DNA from: Antarctobacter heliothermus
GTDB lineage: Bacteria; Pseudomonadota; Alphaproteobacteria; Rhodobacterales; Rhodobacteraceae
Reading direction: 5' to 3'
DNA length: 64,000 bases
Assembly: GCF_002237555.1 (NCBI RefSeq)
Contig: NZ_CP022540.1
Location: 4,593,001 to 4,657,000 of the forward strand
Shown: in pieces, positions 16,990-25,865 of the stretch
Layout: the number at the start of each line of letters is the position of its first letter
How positions within the stretch are numbered: position 1 is the first letter of the stretch
Position numbers and translations under genes: made by a program
Notes under the pieces: generated by a model
Database searches by the model: none
Told to the model about the DNA's origin: nothing
The model's input: the letters and a program-made list of their open reading frames with translations, nothing else

Positions 16990-18021
16990 ATGAAAACCAT
17001 CGTCGCCCACGGCGCGCATGACCTCAGGATCGAAGAGAAAGACATGCCCACGCCCGGCCCCGGTCAGGTCCTGATCCGGCTCGAATCCGGGGGCATCTGC
17101 GGCTCTGACCTGCATTATTATCATCAAGGCGGCTTCGGCCCGGTTCGCCTGAAAGAGCCGATGATCCTCGGCCACGAAGTCGCGGGCAAGATCGAAACGC
17201 TAGGCCCAAACGTCACCTCGCTGGCCCTCGGCCAACGCGTCGCCGTCTCCCCCTCGCGCCCCTGCCATGCCTGCCGCTTTTGCCACGCAGGCCAACCCAA
17301 TCACTGCCTCAACATGCGCTTTTACGGCTCCGCCATGCCCTTCCCCCATATTCAGGGTGCCTTTCGCGAATATCTCGTCGCCGACGTGGCCCAATGCGCC
17401 CCCGCCGATGACCTAACCGCCGGTGAGGCCGCGATGGCAGAACCCCTCGCGGTTGTCCTCCACGCCGCCAAACGGGCGGGCGATCTGCTGGGCAAACGGG
17501 TGCTGGTGACAGGCTGCGGCCCCATCGGCGCGCTGGCCGTGCTGGTCGCCCGCGCCGCAGGCGCGGCAGAGATCGTGGCGACAGACCTGACCGATTTCAC
17601 GCTGAAGATGGCCACACAGGTCGGCGCGGACCGCGTGGTCAACATGGGCACAACCCCCGACGGATTGTCCGCCTATACCGCCGACAAAGGCCAGATCGAC
17701 GTGTTGTTCGAATGCTCGGGCGCGGCACCAGCCTTGATCGCGGCGATCCCCGCGATGCGCCCCGGCGGGATCATCATGCAACTGGGTCTGGGCGGCGACA
17801 TGACCCTGCCGGTGCAGGCGCTCACCGCCAAGGAATTGCAACTGCGCGGGTCGTTCCGCTTTCACGAAGAGTTCTTTACCGCCGTGGATCTGATGCGGTC
17901 GGGGCGGATCGACGTGAAACCGCTGATCACTCATGAGGTAGGTCTGGATCAGGCCGAAGACGGATTCAAACTGGCCTCTGATCGAACCCAGGCAATGAAG
18001 GCCCAAATCCGGTTTTCATGA
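16990..18021 (+). CDS. L-idonate 5-dehydrogenase-like zinc alcohol dehydrogenase
   Basis: 343 residues of the medium-chain dehydrogenase family. Catalytic zinc ligands are C37 (GGICGSDLHYY), H62 and E63 (GHE); structural zinc cysteines are C92, C95, C98 and C106. The nucleotide-binding motif GCGPIGA is near residue 171. GICGSDLHYYHQGG and FRFHEEF are typical of L-idonate 5-dehydrogenases, which oxidise L-idonate to 5-ketogluconate in the cytoplasm. ATG at 16990 follows GGAGGAG. Related sorbitol or threonine dehydrogenases are alternatives. A hairpin repeat follows the stop. Confidence 0.85.
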   Translation: MKTIVAHGAHDLRIEEKDMPTPGPGQVLIRLESGGICGSDLHYYHQGGFGPVRLKEPMILGHEVAGKIETLGPNVTSLALGQRVAVSPSRPCHACRFCHAGQPNHCLNMRFYGSAMPFPHIQGAFREYLVADVAQCAPADDLTAGEAAMAEPLAVVLHAAKRAGDLLGKRVLVTGCGPIGALAVLVARAAGAAEIVATDLTDFTLKMATQVGADRVVNMGTTPDGLSAYTADKGQIDVLFECSGAAPALIAAIPAMRPGGIIMQLGLGGDMTLPVQALTAKELQLRGSFRFHEEFFTAVDLMRSGRIDVKPLITHEVGLDQAEDGFKLASDRTQAMKAQIRFS

Positions 18022-18030
18022 CAAGTGAAG

Positions 18031-18051
18031 GTCCCGGGGCAAGCCCGGGAC
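18031..18051. repeat. GTCCCGGG inverted repeat, copy 1
   Basis: GTCCCGGG-N5-CCCGGGAC lies between two convergent genes and could terminate either. Nearly the same element, with the same arms and a 5-base spacer, occurs at 54398-54418, so it looks like a dispersed genomic repeat. Confidence 0.6.
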
Positions 18052-18062
18052 GGGCATCCTGA

Positions 18063-18800
18063 CTACAGCTTCAGCTTTTTGAACACAGCTTCGGGGATGT
18101 TGCGGATGATCGCCATGACCAGCCACCAGATACGGCGCACGTAGATCACGTTGCGCCCCTTCTGCACGGCCTTCAGCACCGCCGCGCCCACCTCTGACGG
18201 CTCGGCGGTCAGTTTCTCGGGCAGGTCCAGTCCTTCGGTCATGGCGGTGTTCACAAAGCCCGGCAGCACCGTGACCACATGCACGCCCTTTTTCGCCAGC
18301 CGGTTGCGCAACCCCGACAGAAAGGCGATGAACCCCGCCTTGGCGGAGCCGTAGACATAGTTCGTGGCCCGCCCCCGATCCCCGGCGACAGAGCTGACCC
18401 CGACAAGCGTGCCCGATCCGCGCGCCTCAAACCGATTGGCCAGCAGGGCAAGGATACCAGCGGGCCCCTCGTAGTTGGTGCGCATGACGAGGGCGGCCTG
18501 CGCCAGATCCTGCTCGTTCTCTGCCTGCTCCCCCATATAGCCGACAACGCTGACGGCGACCTCGGGCAGGTTGGGCAATCCGCCAAGGAAGCCATCGAAC
18601 CCATCGCGGTCCAGCACGTCGAAGTCATGCAGCGTGACCTCTACCCCGTGACGAAGGGCAAGGTCGGTCCGCGCTGTTTCCAGCCCCGCAGACCCGCGCG
18701 CGGCAAGCTGGATCGGGTGACCCGCAGCGGCAAAGGCATGGGCAATGGCCAGCCCCATGTCCGAACGGGCACCAAGGATGAGGACGGGGAGTGCGGTCAA
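18063..18800 (-). CDS. DprE2-like short-chain reductase
   Basis: 245 residues of the SDR fold. The cofactor loop is LGARSDMGLAIAHAF and the catalytic pair is YVYGSAKAGF (Tyr-x-x-x-Lys), after a serine in VGVSSVAGD. The relaxed glycine motif, basic C-terminus (RNIPEAVFKKLKL) and context match decaprenylphosphoryl-2-keto-ribose reductase (DprE2/NoeP), which completes the C2 epimerisation of polyprenyl-phosphate ribose to arabinose. The start overlaps the DprE1-like stop by four bases. It is the last gene of the four-gene operon. Confidence 0.83.
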   Translation of the reverse strand: MTALPVLILGARSDMGLAIAHAFAAAGHPIQLAARGSAGLETARTDLALRHGVEVTLHDFDVLDRDGFDGFLGGLPNLPEVAVSVVGYMGEQAENEQDLAQAALVMRTNYEGPAGILALLANRFEARGSGTLVGVSSVAGDRGRATNYVYGSAKAGFIAFLSGLRNRLAKKGVHVVTVLPGFVNTAMTEGLDLPEKLTAEPSEVGAAVLKAVQKGRNVIYVRRIWWLVMAIIRNIPEAVFKKLKL

Positions 18801-20122
18801 AGCGATAGCCTTTCGGATTGGGCAGAGGCGAAGTGATCCTTGAGGCCGCGCGCCTCGCGCAGCGCCTCAAATTCATCGGCGCGGCTGTCGGCCTCGCGCA
18901 GGGTATCGGGGCGCATCCGGCTGTCCTTGGCCAGATAGAACCGTCCTCCATGGGTGACGGCGATGGCATCCAGCAGGTCCAGCAGGGGCAGCGTATGCGG
19001 CTTCATCGGGAAATCGAGCGCCAGCGTATACCCCTCCATCGGGAAGGAAAACGCGCTGTCCTGCGGGCCAAAGCGTTTCAGGACGGCCAAAAAAGAGCCT
19101 GCCCCGGCCTCGGCAATCGCCTCCAGCAACTCCGTCAGTCCGGCGCGGGCGGTGTCCAGCGGCAGGACACATTGGAACTGGGCAAAACCCCGGCGGCCAT
19201 AGATGCGGTTCCATTTCAAAACGGCGTCCAGCGGGTAGAAATAGGTATCCCAATCCACCAGCGCCTTGGTCGGTTTCCATGCGCCGACACGGTAGTACAG
19301 CTCGTTGAAGGCGCGCACCGACCAACGGTTCAGCGCGAAACCGGGAAAATCGAACGGGACCGAAAGCGCGCCCTTGTGTCCGGCATCCAGCGGCGTCCGA
19401 GCTTTCTTGGCGTCCAGATCGGCGCGCTTTGCATGGTCCCCCAACATCACCAAAGAGCGGCCAAGATGCGCGCCCCGGCTCATGCAGTCGATCCAGGCCA
19501 CCGAATAGGGCACATGCGCGTGCTGCTCAAAGAGGTCCATCGCGGTCCCTAGGTCCGGCGCGGGCAATGTTGTCTGGTTGATCCAGGCCGTTTCGACCGG
19601 ACGCAGGCGGATGGCGGTGCGGACAATCACCCCGGTCAGCCCCATGCCGCCCAACGTGTGGCGGAACAGATCGGCGTCGTCGTCGCGTGAGATCCGGCGG
19701 ATCTGCCCGTCCGGTCCCATCAGGTCAATCCAGTCGACACAGGTCCCAAAACTGCCGTCGACATGGTGGTTCTTGCCGTGCACATCCGCGGCAATCGCCC
19801 CGCCCAGCGTGACAAATTTTGTGCCCGGCGTGACCATCGGAAACCAGCCGCGCGGCAAGAAGGCGTCGATCACATCCCCCAACAGCACACCGGCCTCAGC
19901 CACCAGCACGCCGGTTTCAGCGTCAAACGACAGCATGTGGTCAAAGTGGCGCATATCCAGCGTGGTATGCGTGCCCACAGCACTGTCACCATAGGACCGC
20001 CCATTGCCGCGCGCGATGACAGGCTCATCGCCGGTCACCATGGCCTGCAACGCCGCGACATCGCGCGGTGCGCGCAGCTGTGTTTCGACAACGGGAAAGC
20101 GGCCCCATCCGGTCAGTTTCAT
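18797..20122 (-). CDS. DprE1-like FAD-dependent oxidase
   Basis: 441 residues. The FAD domain has ARGNGRSYGDSAVG (about 38-50) and TLGGAIAADVHGKNHHVDGSFG (about 105-126), matching DprE1, which oxidises decaprenylphosphoryl ribose at C2. The C-terminal block SFPMEGYTLALDFPMK aligns with the DprE1 segment holding the cysteine targeted by benzothiazinones (Cys387 in M. tuberculosis); here the residue is Ala368. The catalytic lysine of AKDSR is kept (K399). ATG at 20122 overlaps the GtrA stop by four bases. L-gulonolactone-oxidase-like enzymes share the fold, but the operon favours DprE1. Confidence 0.85.
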   Translation of the reverse strand: MKLTGWGRFPVVETQLRAPRDVAALQAMVTGDEPVIARGNGRSYGDSAVGTHTTLDMRHFDHMLSFDAETGVLVAEAGVLLGDVIDAFLPRGWFPMVTPGTKFVTLGGAIAADVHGKNHHVDGSFGTCVDWIDLMGPDGQIRRISRDDDADLFRHTLGGMGLTGVIVRTAIRLRPVETAWINQTTLPAPDLGTAMDLFEQHAHVPYSVAWIDCMSRGAHLGRSLVMLGDHAKRADLDAKKARTPLDAGHKGALSVPFDFPGFALNRWSVRAFNELYYRVGAWKPTKALVDWDTYFYPLDAVLKWNRIYGRRGFAQFQCVLPLDTARAGLTELLEAIAEAGAGSFLAVLKRFGPQDSAFSFPMEGYTLALDFPMKPHTLPLLDLLDAIAVTHGGRFYLAKDSRMRPDTLREADSRADEFEALREARGLKDHFASAQSERLSL

Positions 20123-20541
20123 GGCGTGGCTCCTAGACGCGCGTTCGTAAAGACAAACCGCCGGTCCAGATTGTACTTGATGACGTAACCGACCATGAGG
20201 CCAATCACCGCGCCCGTCTCTCGCATGGCATCGGTGTGCCAGATCAGCCAAAAGGCGGTCTCGGTTCCCCAGAAGATCGCCGTCGTGACGATGCCCATGA
20301 CGGTGTACAGCGTGAACTTGCGCCCATGCGCACGCAACCCGGTGGCGTCATCGAAAAAGATCCACCGCTTGTCGAGGACGTATTTCACCACCAAACCGGC
20401 CAATGTGCCAGTACCTACGGCCAGCGCGAAAACGATGCCACTGTCACCGCCCAACAGAACGAGGCGTTGCACGCCCAGATTTGCCAAGGTCGCCAGAACG
20501 GCAAACCCGGCGTAGCGCAGGATCAGGGCCTGTCGTGACAT
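20119..20541 (-). CDS. GtrA-family membrane protein
   Basis: A 140-residue protein with four transmembrane helices, starting FAVLATLANLGVQRLVLL and ending YVIKYNLDRRFVF. The two KYxLDRRxxF-type motifs after helices 2 and 4 (VVKYVLDKRWIFF and VIKYNLDRRFVF) are the family signature. GtrA proteins are thought to help polyprenyl-phosphate sugars cross the membrane or to recruit partner enzymes; in M. tuberculosis the homologue Rv3789 lies beside dprE1. The start at 20541 is one base after the UbiA stop. Confidence 0.9.
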   Translation of the reverse strand: MSRQALILRYAGFAVLATLANLGVQRLVLLGGDSGIVFALAVGTGTLAGLVVKYVLDKRWIFFDDATGLRAHGRKFTLYTVMGIVTTAIFWGTETAFWLIWHTDAMRETGAVIGLMVGYVIKYNLDRRFVFTNARLGATP

Positions 20542-20542
20542 G

Positions 20543-22033
20543 TTACATTGTCCCCGCCATGGCGAACCCCAGGCTAAGCACCATGCAAATCTGACTGGTC
20601 CGGTCACGGGCCGCATAGACAAGCGGGTCGTCGTGCATGTGGCCCCGGTGCGCCGTCATGACGGTCCGGGTGATCCAGTACAACAGCACCGGACCGATGC
20701 CCCACAGCATGATCGGCGCCTTGTACAGCACGATGACATCCGGCGAGTCGAGATAAAGCACCAGCACCAGGATCGAGACATATCCGGCGGCAATGGCAAT
20801 CATGGTGATGATCGGCAGATCGCCCACGTTGTAGCCGCGACCGCGCGCACGCAGCGTGCCTCGGCGGGCGCTGTCGACCAGTTCGGCCTGTCGTTTGACC
20901 GCCGCCAGCGACAGGAAGAAAAAGATGGCAAAGGCCAGCATCCAGACCGACAGCGGGATGCCGGTCGCCACGGCGCCTGCGACGATGCGCATGGTATACA
21001 GCCCCGCCAAAACGCAGATGTCGATCACCATCTTGCGTTTCAGGTGCAGTGAATAGGCTGTTGTCAGGACAAAGTAGCCGCAGACCACGGCAAAAAACGA
21101 CAAGCCCACAGATAGTGATACTATGGCCCCCAACAGAAACAGCGCCGCCGCCATGATCATCCCGTGTGACAGCGGTACCGCACCAGAAGCAAAGGGGCGC
21201 TTTCGTTTGCGCGGGTGGGCCCGATCCGCGTTCAGGTCGGTCATGTCGTTGACCACATAGACGCTGGAGGCAATCAGGCTGTAGGCGATAAAGGCCGCAA
21301 CCGCGAACGCCAGCGTCGCCGCATTGAACTGATGCCCCGCCAACATAGGCAGAAAGACAAGGATGTTCTTGAGCCACTGATGCGGGCGCAACGCCTTGAC
21401 GTAAGGCCGTATACTCTGCGGCACGGTGGTCAGATGTTCGACCTCTGTCGAGACGGCCTCTGCCGCGACGCGCAGGCGGGCGGAGGCGTTGACGGTGACG
21501 GCCTTTGCGGCCTGCTGCCAGACCGGCAGGTCTGCGGCGCTGTCGCCCATGTAGACATACCCGCCCGCCCCGAAACGCCCGGTCAGAAAGTCGGCCTTGG
21601 TCTGCCCCTTAAGGTTACGGTTGCCGTCAGAGCCATGGACCTCGTCAAACACCTTGAGGTGATCGGCAATCACTTCTGCCAGCGATTGGTCCGAGGCGGT
21701 GACAAGGGCTGTGCGGCCACCTTTGGCGCGCCACGCCTCTATATAGCCCAACACCTGCTGGTCAAACGGCAGGGTCGCGGGTTCCAGACGCGCGGTTTCG
21801 GCGAGCCGCTGCTTGAGCGCCGCCCGCCCATGACCCAGCGTCCGGACAGCCGTCAACGCCACGGTCCAGTCTCGTCCAAACGCGGTCCAAAAACTTTCGT
21901 ACAGCATGTCGCTGCGCAACAGAGTGCCGTCAAGATCGACAACAAGGATCGGCAAGTCTTGGGCATGATACGGGACGTCCCCTGCCCGGTCGGACTCTTC
22001 GTCCGGACCGCCTGCTGTCTCTTGCGTTAACAT
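20543..22033 (-). CDS. HAD phosphatase-UbiA prenyltransferase fusion (polyprenyl-phosphate phosphoribosyltransferase-like)
   Basis: 496 residues. Residues 28-200 form a HAD hydrolase: motif I VVDLDGTLL (D33, D35), TASDQSL, and motif IV GDSAADLPVW. Residues 205-496 are a UbiA membrane domain of about eight helices with NDMTDLNADRAHPRKRKRPF, matching the NDxxDxxxD motif of 5-phosphoribosyl-1-pyrophosphate transferases such as Rv3806c. The UbiA half would make polyprenyl-phosphoryl-5-phosphoribose and the HAD half would remove the 5-phosphate. These are separate genes in mycobacteria and in Azorhizobium (noeC, noeH). It is the first gene of the operon. Confidence 0.88.
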   Translation of the reverse strand: MLTQETAGGPDEESDRAGDVPYHAQDLPILVVDLDGTLLRSDMLYESFWTAFGRDWTVALTAVRTLGHGRAALKQRLAETARLEPATLPFDQQVLGYIEAWRAKGGRTALVTASDQSLAEVIADHLKVFDEVHGSDGNRNLKGQTKADFLTGRFGAGGYVYMGDSAADLPVWQQAAKAVTVNASARLRVAAEAVSTEVEHLTTVPQSIRPYVKALRPHQWLKNILVFLPMLAGHQFNAATLAFAVAAFIAYSLIASSVYVVNDMTDLNADRAHPRKRKRPFASGAVPLSHGMIMAAALFLLGAIVSLSVGLSFFAVVCGYFVLTTAYSLHLKRKMVIDICVLAGLYTMRIVAGAVATGIPLSVWMLAFAIFFFLSLAAVKRQAELVDSARRGTLRARGRGYNVGDLPIITMIAIAAGYVSILVLVLYLDSPDVIVLYKAPIMLWGIGPVLLYWITRTVMTAHRGHMHDDPLVYAARDRTSQICMVLSLGFAMAGTM

Positions 22034-22149
22034 ACTGCTGCCTGCTCAGGTGTCTGTTTTGCCGACAGTCTAAAAGAGCGGGTCTGTGCCGTCGAGGTAG
22101 GAATGCGGCGCTCTTGAGATGTGTCCGACGCGCCACAGACCCGCGCGGG

Positions 22150-22908
22150 TCAAGCCCTGCCCCCTATCGTTTGCATCCAGTCCAGCGATGCCTCTGTCGC
22201 CCCCTGTGGAATATACTCGGCGCCTATCGGGTGCGGCCAGCCCATTCGGTCGATGGCCTCAAATACCTCGGAGTAGGCGATTTCCCCGTGATCCGGCGCC
22301 CCCCGGTCCGGAACGGCAGCAAACTGGATATGGCCGATGATCGGCCAGAGATCGGTTGATCGCGTCAGCAGATCGCCTTCGGTCCGCGCCACATGGTAGC
22401 AATCGAACATCAACGCTGCGTTGGGCGCGCCCAACGTGGTCAGGATGTCCTGCGCCTGCCCGGTGTCGCGCAGGAAATACCCCGGCGCATCGTAGCGGTT
22501 CAACGGCTCTATCAGAACGGTGCGATCAGTTTGGGCGCAGGCATAGGCCAGCGTTTCCAGAAACGCCTCATGCGCCGCCGGACCTTGCGCCACCCCCGCC
22601 ATGACATGTATCGCCCGCGCATCTGTCGCCTCGGCATAGGCGATGGCCTCATCGACAGAGGCCCGCGCGCGCGTCCCCTCCCCGGGCAGCGCGGATAGCC
22701 CAAACTCCCCCTCTCGTCCGCAGCTGGTGTTCACCCCCAGCATCGGCAGCCCTGTGTCGGACAACGCGGCCTGCACGTCAGCCACAGGGACCTCGTACGG
22801 CCAATGGCATTCGACCGCGTCAAATCCGGCGCGCGCTGCTGCGCGGATCGCATCTGGCAACGGAAGTTCTTGCCACAAGAACCCAAGATTGGCCGAAAAA
22901 CGGGGCAT
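22150..22908 (-). CDS. Hydroxypyruvate isomerase family protein
   Basis: 252 residues of the AP-endonuclease-2-type TIM barrel. Diagnostic segments are FSANLGFLWQELPLPD, ARAGFDAVECHWPYE, IEPLNRYDAPGYFL and LMFDCYHV, with metal-binding glutamates in IEPLN and the C-terminal GAEYIPQG. The family interconverts hydroxypyruvate and tartronate semialdehyde, or isomerises related keto-sugar acids. ATG at 22908 is preceded by AGGAGG with five-base spacing; the GTG two codons earlier overlaps that site. It is divergent from the Rieske oxygenase gene. Confidence 0.85.
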   Translation of the reverse strand: MPRFSANLGFLWQELPLPDAIRAAARAGFDAVECHWPYEVPVADVQAALSDTGLPMLGVNTSCGREGEFGLSALPGEGTRARASVDEAIAYAEATDARAIHVMAGVAQGPAAHEAFLETLAYACAQTDRTVLIEPLNRYDAPGYFLRDTGQAQDILTTLGAPNAALMFDCYHVARTEGDLLTRSTDLWPIIGHIQFAAVPDRGAPDHGEIAYSEVFEAIDRMGWPHPIGAEYIPQGATEASLDWMQTIGGRA

Positions 22909-23097
22909 CGTCACCTCCTATCACGCGCCGCAAACTCAGACGCCCGCCGGCATATAGTCATGGCATGCGCCCAATGAACAGCCGCCCGCACTGCATCGGC
23001 GCGATCGCCTTGACGTCACATGCACGCGCGCCCCAAACTCCGCCTGATGAGGACGGAGTGGCGTCACCGAAAAATCGGCGGCGTGGGGGAGACAAAC

Positions 23098-24414
23098 ATG
23101 ATCAGCCAAGAGCTTAACGACCAATTGACCCGCGTGAACCCGGGTCAGCCGGCAGGGGAGGTGCTGCGCTGTTATTGGCAGCCCGCCGCTCTCAGCGACG
23201 AACTTGCCGGACCACGCCCCGTGGTGCCCGTCACTCTGCTTGGCGAACAACTGGTCCTGTTCCGCGACAACGACGGTGCGCTGGGGTTGATCGGGCGGCA
23301 TTGCCCGCATCGGGGCGCAGACCTGTGTTACGGTCGGCGTGAGGACAACGGGCTGCGCTGTCCGTTTCACGGTTGGCACTTTGACCGCACCGGCCAATGC
23401 ATCGAACAACCGGGCGAACCCGAAGGCAGCCGGATGCACGAACAGATCCGCACCGCCGCCTATCCGGTGGTCGAAAAGAATGGCATCATCTTTGCCTATC
23501 TCGGCCCAGGCGATCCGCCACCCTTTCCGAATTTCGACTGTTTTCGCGCACCCGGCACCCATGTCTTTGCCTTCAAGGGGCTGTGGGAGTGTAACTGGCT
23601 ACAGGCAATGGAGGTCGGGATCGACCCGGCGCACGCCTCTTTCCTGCATCGCTTCCTACAGGACGAAGACCCCAAGGACAGCTATGGAAAGCAATTCCGC
23701 GACAGTGCTGCCGACACCAATATCCCGATGACAAAGCTGCTGCGCGATTATCCCCGCCCTGAGATCCGCGTGGATGAGACGGATTTTGGCCTCAAGCTGA
23801 CCGCCCTGCGCGCCATGGAAAACGGGTTGACCCATGTCCGGGTGACCAACCAGATCTTTCCGCAGGCGATCTGCATTCCGATGAGCCGCGAAATGACGAT
23901 CACCCAGTGGCATGTGCCGATCGATGACGAGACGTGTTACTGGTATTCGATGTTCACCAGCTTCACCCAGCCGGTGAACAAGGAACTGATGCGCGAACAA
24001 CGCCTGAAAGAGCATCGCCTGCCAGATTACGCCCCACTAAAGAACAAGCGCAACGACTATGGCTATGACCCCGCCGAACAAGCGCGCGAGACCTATACCG
24101 GTATGGGGCTGGACATCAACGTCCATGACCAATGGGCGGTCGAAAGCATGGGGCGCATTCAGGATCGGACGCAGGAACATCTGGGCAAGACCGATGTCGG
24201 CATTATTCGTTATCGCCGGATGCTACGCGCCGCCATCGCAGCCTTGGAGGACGGTGATGAGGCGTCATTGCCGATGCGCGGCGCAGCGGACGTGGCGGCC
24301 CTCGCCGGGCCGCTGTCTAACGACGCCATTGCCGACAGCGCCGACTGGGAGGCCGCGAGCCTGCGCGCCGACGCCGAGCGCCGCGCCGCCTGCCCTTGGG
24401 ACGCCAAGCTCTGA
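23098..24414 (+). CDS. Rieske non-heme iron oxygenase, alpha subunit
   Basis: 438 residues. The Rieske cluster ligands are C69, H71 (RHCPHRGADLCYG) and C88, H91 (CPFHGWHFD). The catalytic iron site is CNWLQAMEVGIDPAHASFLH with D176, H179 and H184. The layout is that of phthalate 4,5-dioxygenase/vanillate demethylase-type homo-oligomeric oxygenases. No ferredoxin or reductase gene is adjacent, so electrons must come from elsewhere. ATG at 23098 has GGGGAG upstream. The next gene, a GS-like ligase, begins inside its stop codon (TGATG), implying a shared pathway. Confidence 0.9.
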   Translation: MISQELNDQLTRVNPGQPAGEVLRCYWQPAALSDELAGPRPVVPVTLLGEQLVLFRDNDGALGLIGRHCPHRGADLCYGRREDNGLRCPFHGWHFDRTGQCIEQPGEPEGSRMHEQIRTAAYPVVEKNGIIFAYLGPGDPPPFPNFDCFRAPGTHVFAFKGLWECNWLQAMEVGIDPAHASFLHRFLQDEDPKDSYGKQFRDSAADTNIPMTKLLRDYPRPEIRVDETDFGLKLTALRAMENGLTHVRVTNQIFPQAICIPMSREMTITQWHVPIDDETCYWYSMFTSFTQPVNKELMREQRLKEHRLPDYAPLKNKRNDYGYDPAEQARETYTGMGLDINVHDQWAVESMGRIQDRTQEHLGKTDVGIIRYRRMLRAAIAALEDGDEASLPMRGAADVAALAGPLSNDAIADSADWEAASLRADAERRAACPWDAKL

Positions 24415-25844
24415 TGCGGGCGCAGATTGCGGCGGGGCGGCTGGCCTGTGACGGCTTGATTGACCCATCGGCGGCGGTCGACGTGCTGGACCGCGTTGAG
24501 GCTGAGGGGATTGAGACGGTGCGCATGGTCTTTGCCGATGCGCATGGCATCCTGCGCGGCAAGACATTGACGCGGCGCGCTTTGGTCGGGGCGTTTTCCT
24601 CAGGGCTGCGCGCTCCGTCGACCTTGTTGCTGAAGGACATCTCACACCGCACCGTGTTTCCGATCTGGTCAGACACGGGCGATGCCCCGATGACCGGCGC
24701 CAGCGACGTGCTGCTTGTGCCGCGTCCAGAGACGTTTGCACCTCTGCCGCACGCGCCGCATTCCGCGATGATGCTGTGCCGCGTGCTACACCCTGACGGG
24801 GCGGCGATTCCCTTTGACACCCCCACAATCCTGCAAACTGCCGTGGACCGGCTGAGGGCCCGCGGCCTACGGGCGGTCATGGGGCTTGAGGTAGAGTTCC
24901 AGGTTTTTGAGCTGGTTGATGCGGCCCGCGAACATGTGGATGCAACAATGCCGCCGCGCCCGCCACGGACGCGCGGTGTCAACCAAGGATGGCAATATCT
25001 GACAGAGACCCGGTATGACGCCGCCGAACCTTTGCTCGACAAGGTGCGACGCGGGGCCGAATCCATAGGACTGCCGGTGCTCAGCGTCGAAATAGAGATG
25101 GGACCAAGTCAGTTCGAATTCACCTTCGAGGCCGCCGATCCCATCACGACGGCAGACCGCGCTGTGCTATTTCGGACGTTGGTCAAGGAGATTTGTGCAC
25201 GCGACGGGTATCTTGCCTCCTTCATGGCCAAACCCCGGCTGGAAAATGCCGTAGCCAATGGCTGGCACATCCATCAAAGCGTGACGGATCTGGAGGGGCG
25301 CAACCTTTTTGCGCCCGAGAAAACTGACGCGCTGACAGGAACCGCGTCTGCATGGATTGGCGGCTTGTTGGCCCACGCGCAGGCCTCTTGCATTGCCACG
25401 ACGCCCACAGTGAACGGGTACAAACGATTTACGCCCTTCCAACTGGCACCTTCCCGCGTGGGGTGGGGGCGGGATAACCGCGGCGCGATGCTGCGCGCGC
25501 TGGTGGTGTTTGGTGACGTCGCCAGCCGGGTCGAAAACCGGGTCGCCGACAGCACGGCCAATCCGTATCTCGCGCTGGCATTCCAGATCTTGTCCGGGCT
25601 TGACGGGATCACATCCGGGCGTCAAGCGCCACTGCCGTTGGTCAATCCTTATGACGAAACCGCAGGTGCATTGCCCCAAACGCTAGGGGCCGCAATCGAG
25701 GCATTTGCGACGTCCTCCATGTACCGGACTGCGCTTGGCACCGAGACGCAGGATTACCTGATCCGGTTGAAACAGGCTGAATGGGACCGCTATCTGGCCA
25801 CAGTGTCCGAATGGGAGCAAGCGGAGTATTTCACCGCATTTTAG
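24414..25844 (+). CDS. Glutamine synthetase-like ligase (gamma-glutamyl-amine synthetase type)
   Basis: 476 residues of the GS catalytic fold. Metal and substrate motifs are GLEVEFQVF, VEIEMGPSQFEF, NGWHIHQS and NGYKRFTPFQLAP. It lacks the extra features of housekeeping GlnA and looks like the gamma-glutamylamide synthetase branch. In aniline degradation a GS-like enzyme glutamylates the amine before a Rieske dioxygenase acts, and here the ligase overlaps a Rieske gene by one base. The actual amine is unknown; polyamine glutamylation (PuuA-type) is an alternative. Confidence 0.85.
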   Translation: MRAQIAAGRLACDGLIDPSAAVDVLDRVEAEGIETVRMVFADAHGILRGKTLTRRALVGAFSSGLRAPSTLLLKDISHRTVFPIWSDTGDAPMTGASDVLLVPRPETFAPLPHAPHSAMMLCRVLHPDGAAIPFDTPTILQTAVDRLRARGLRAVMGLEVEFQVFELVDAAREHVDATMPPRPPRTRGVNQGWQYLTETRYDAAEPLLDKVRRGAESIGLPVLSVEIEMGPSQFEFTFEAADPITTADRAVLFRTLVKEICARDGYLASFMAKPRLENAVANGWHIHQSVTDLEGRNLFAPEKTDALTGTASAWIGGLLAHAQASCIATTPTVNGYKRFTPFQLAPSRVGWGRDNRGAMLRALVVFGDVASRVENRVADSTANPYLALAFQILSGLDGITSGRQAPLPLVNPYDETAGALPQTLGAAIEAFATSSMYRTALGTETQDYLIRLKQAEWDRYLATVSEWEQAEYFTAF

Positions 25845-25865
25845 TGCTGAATTCCCATTACGGGA

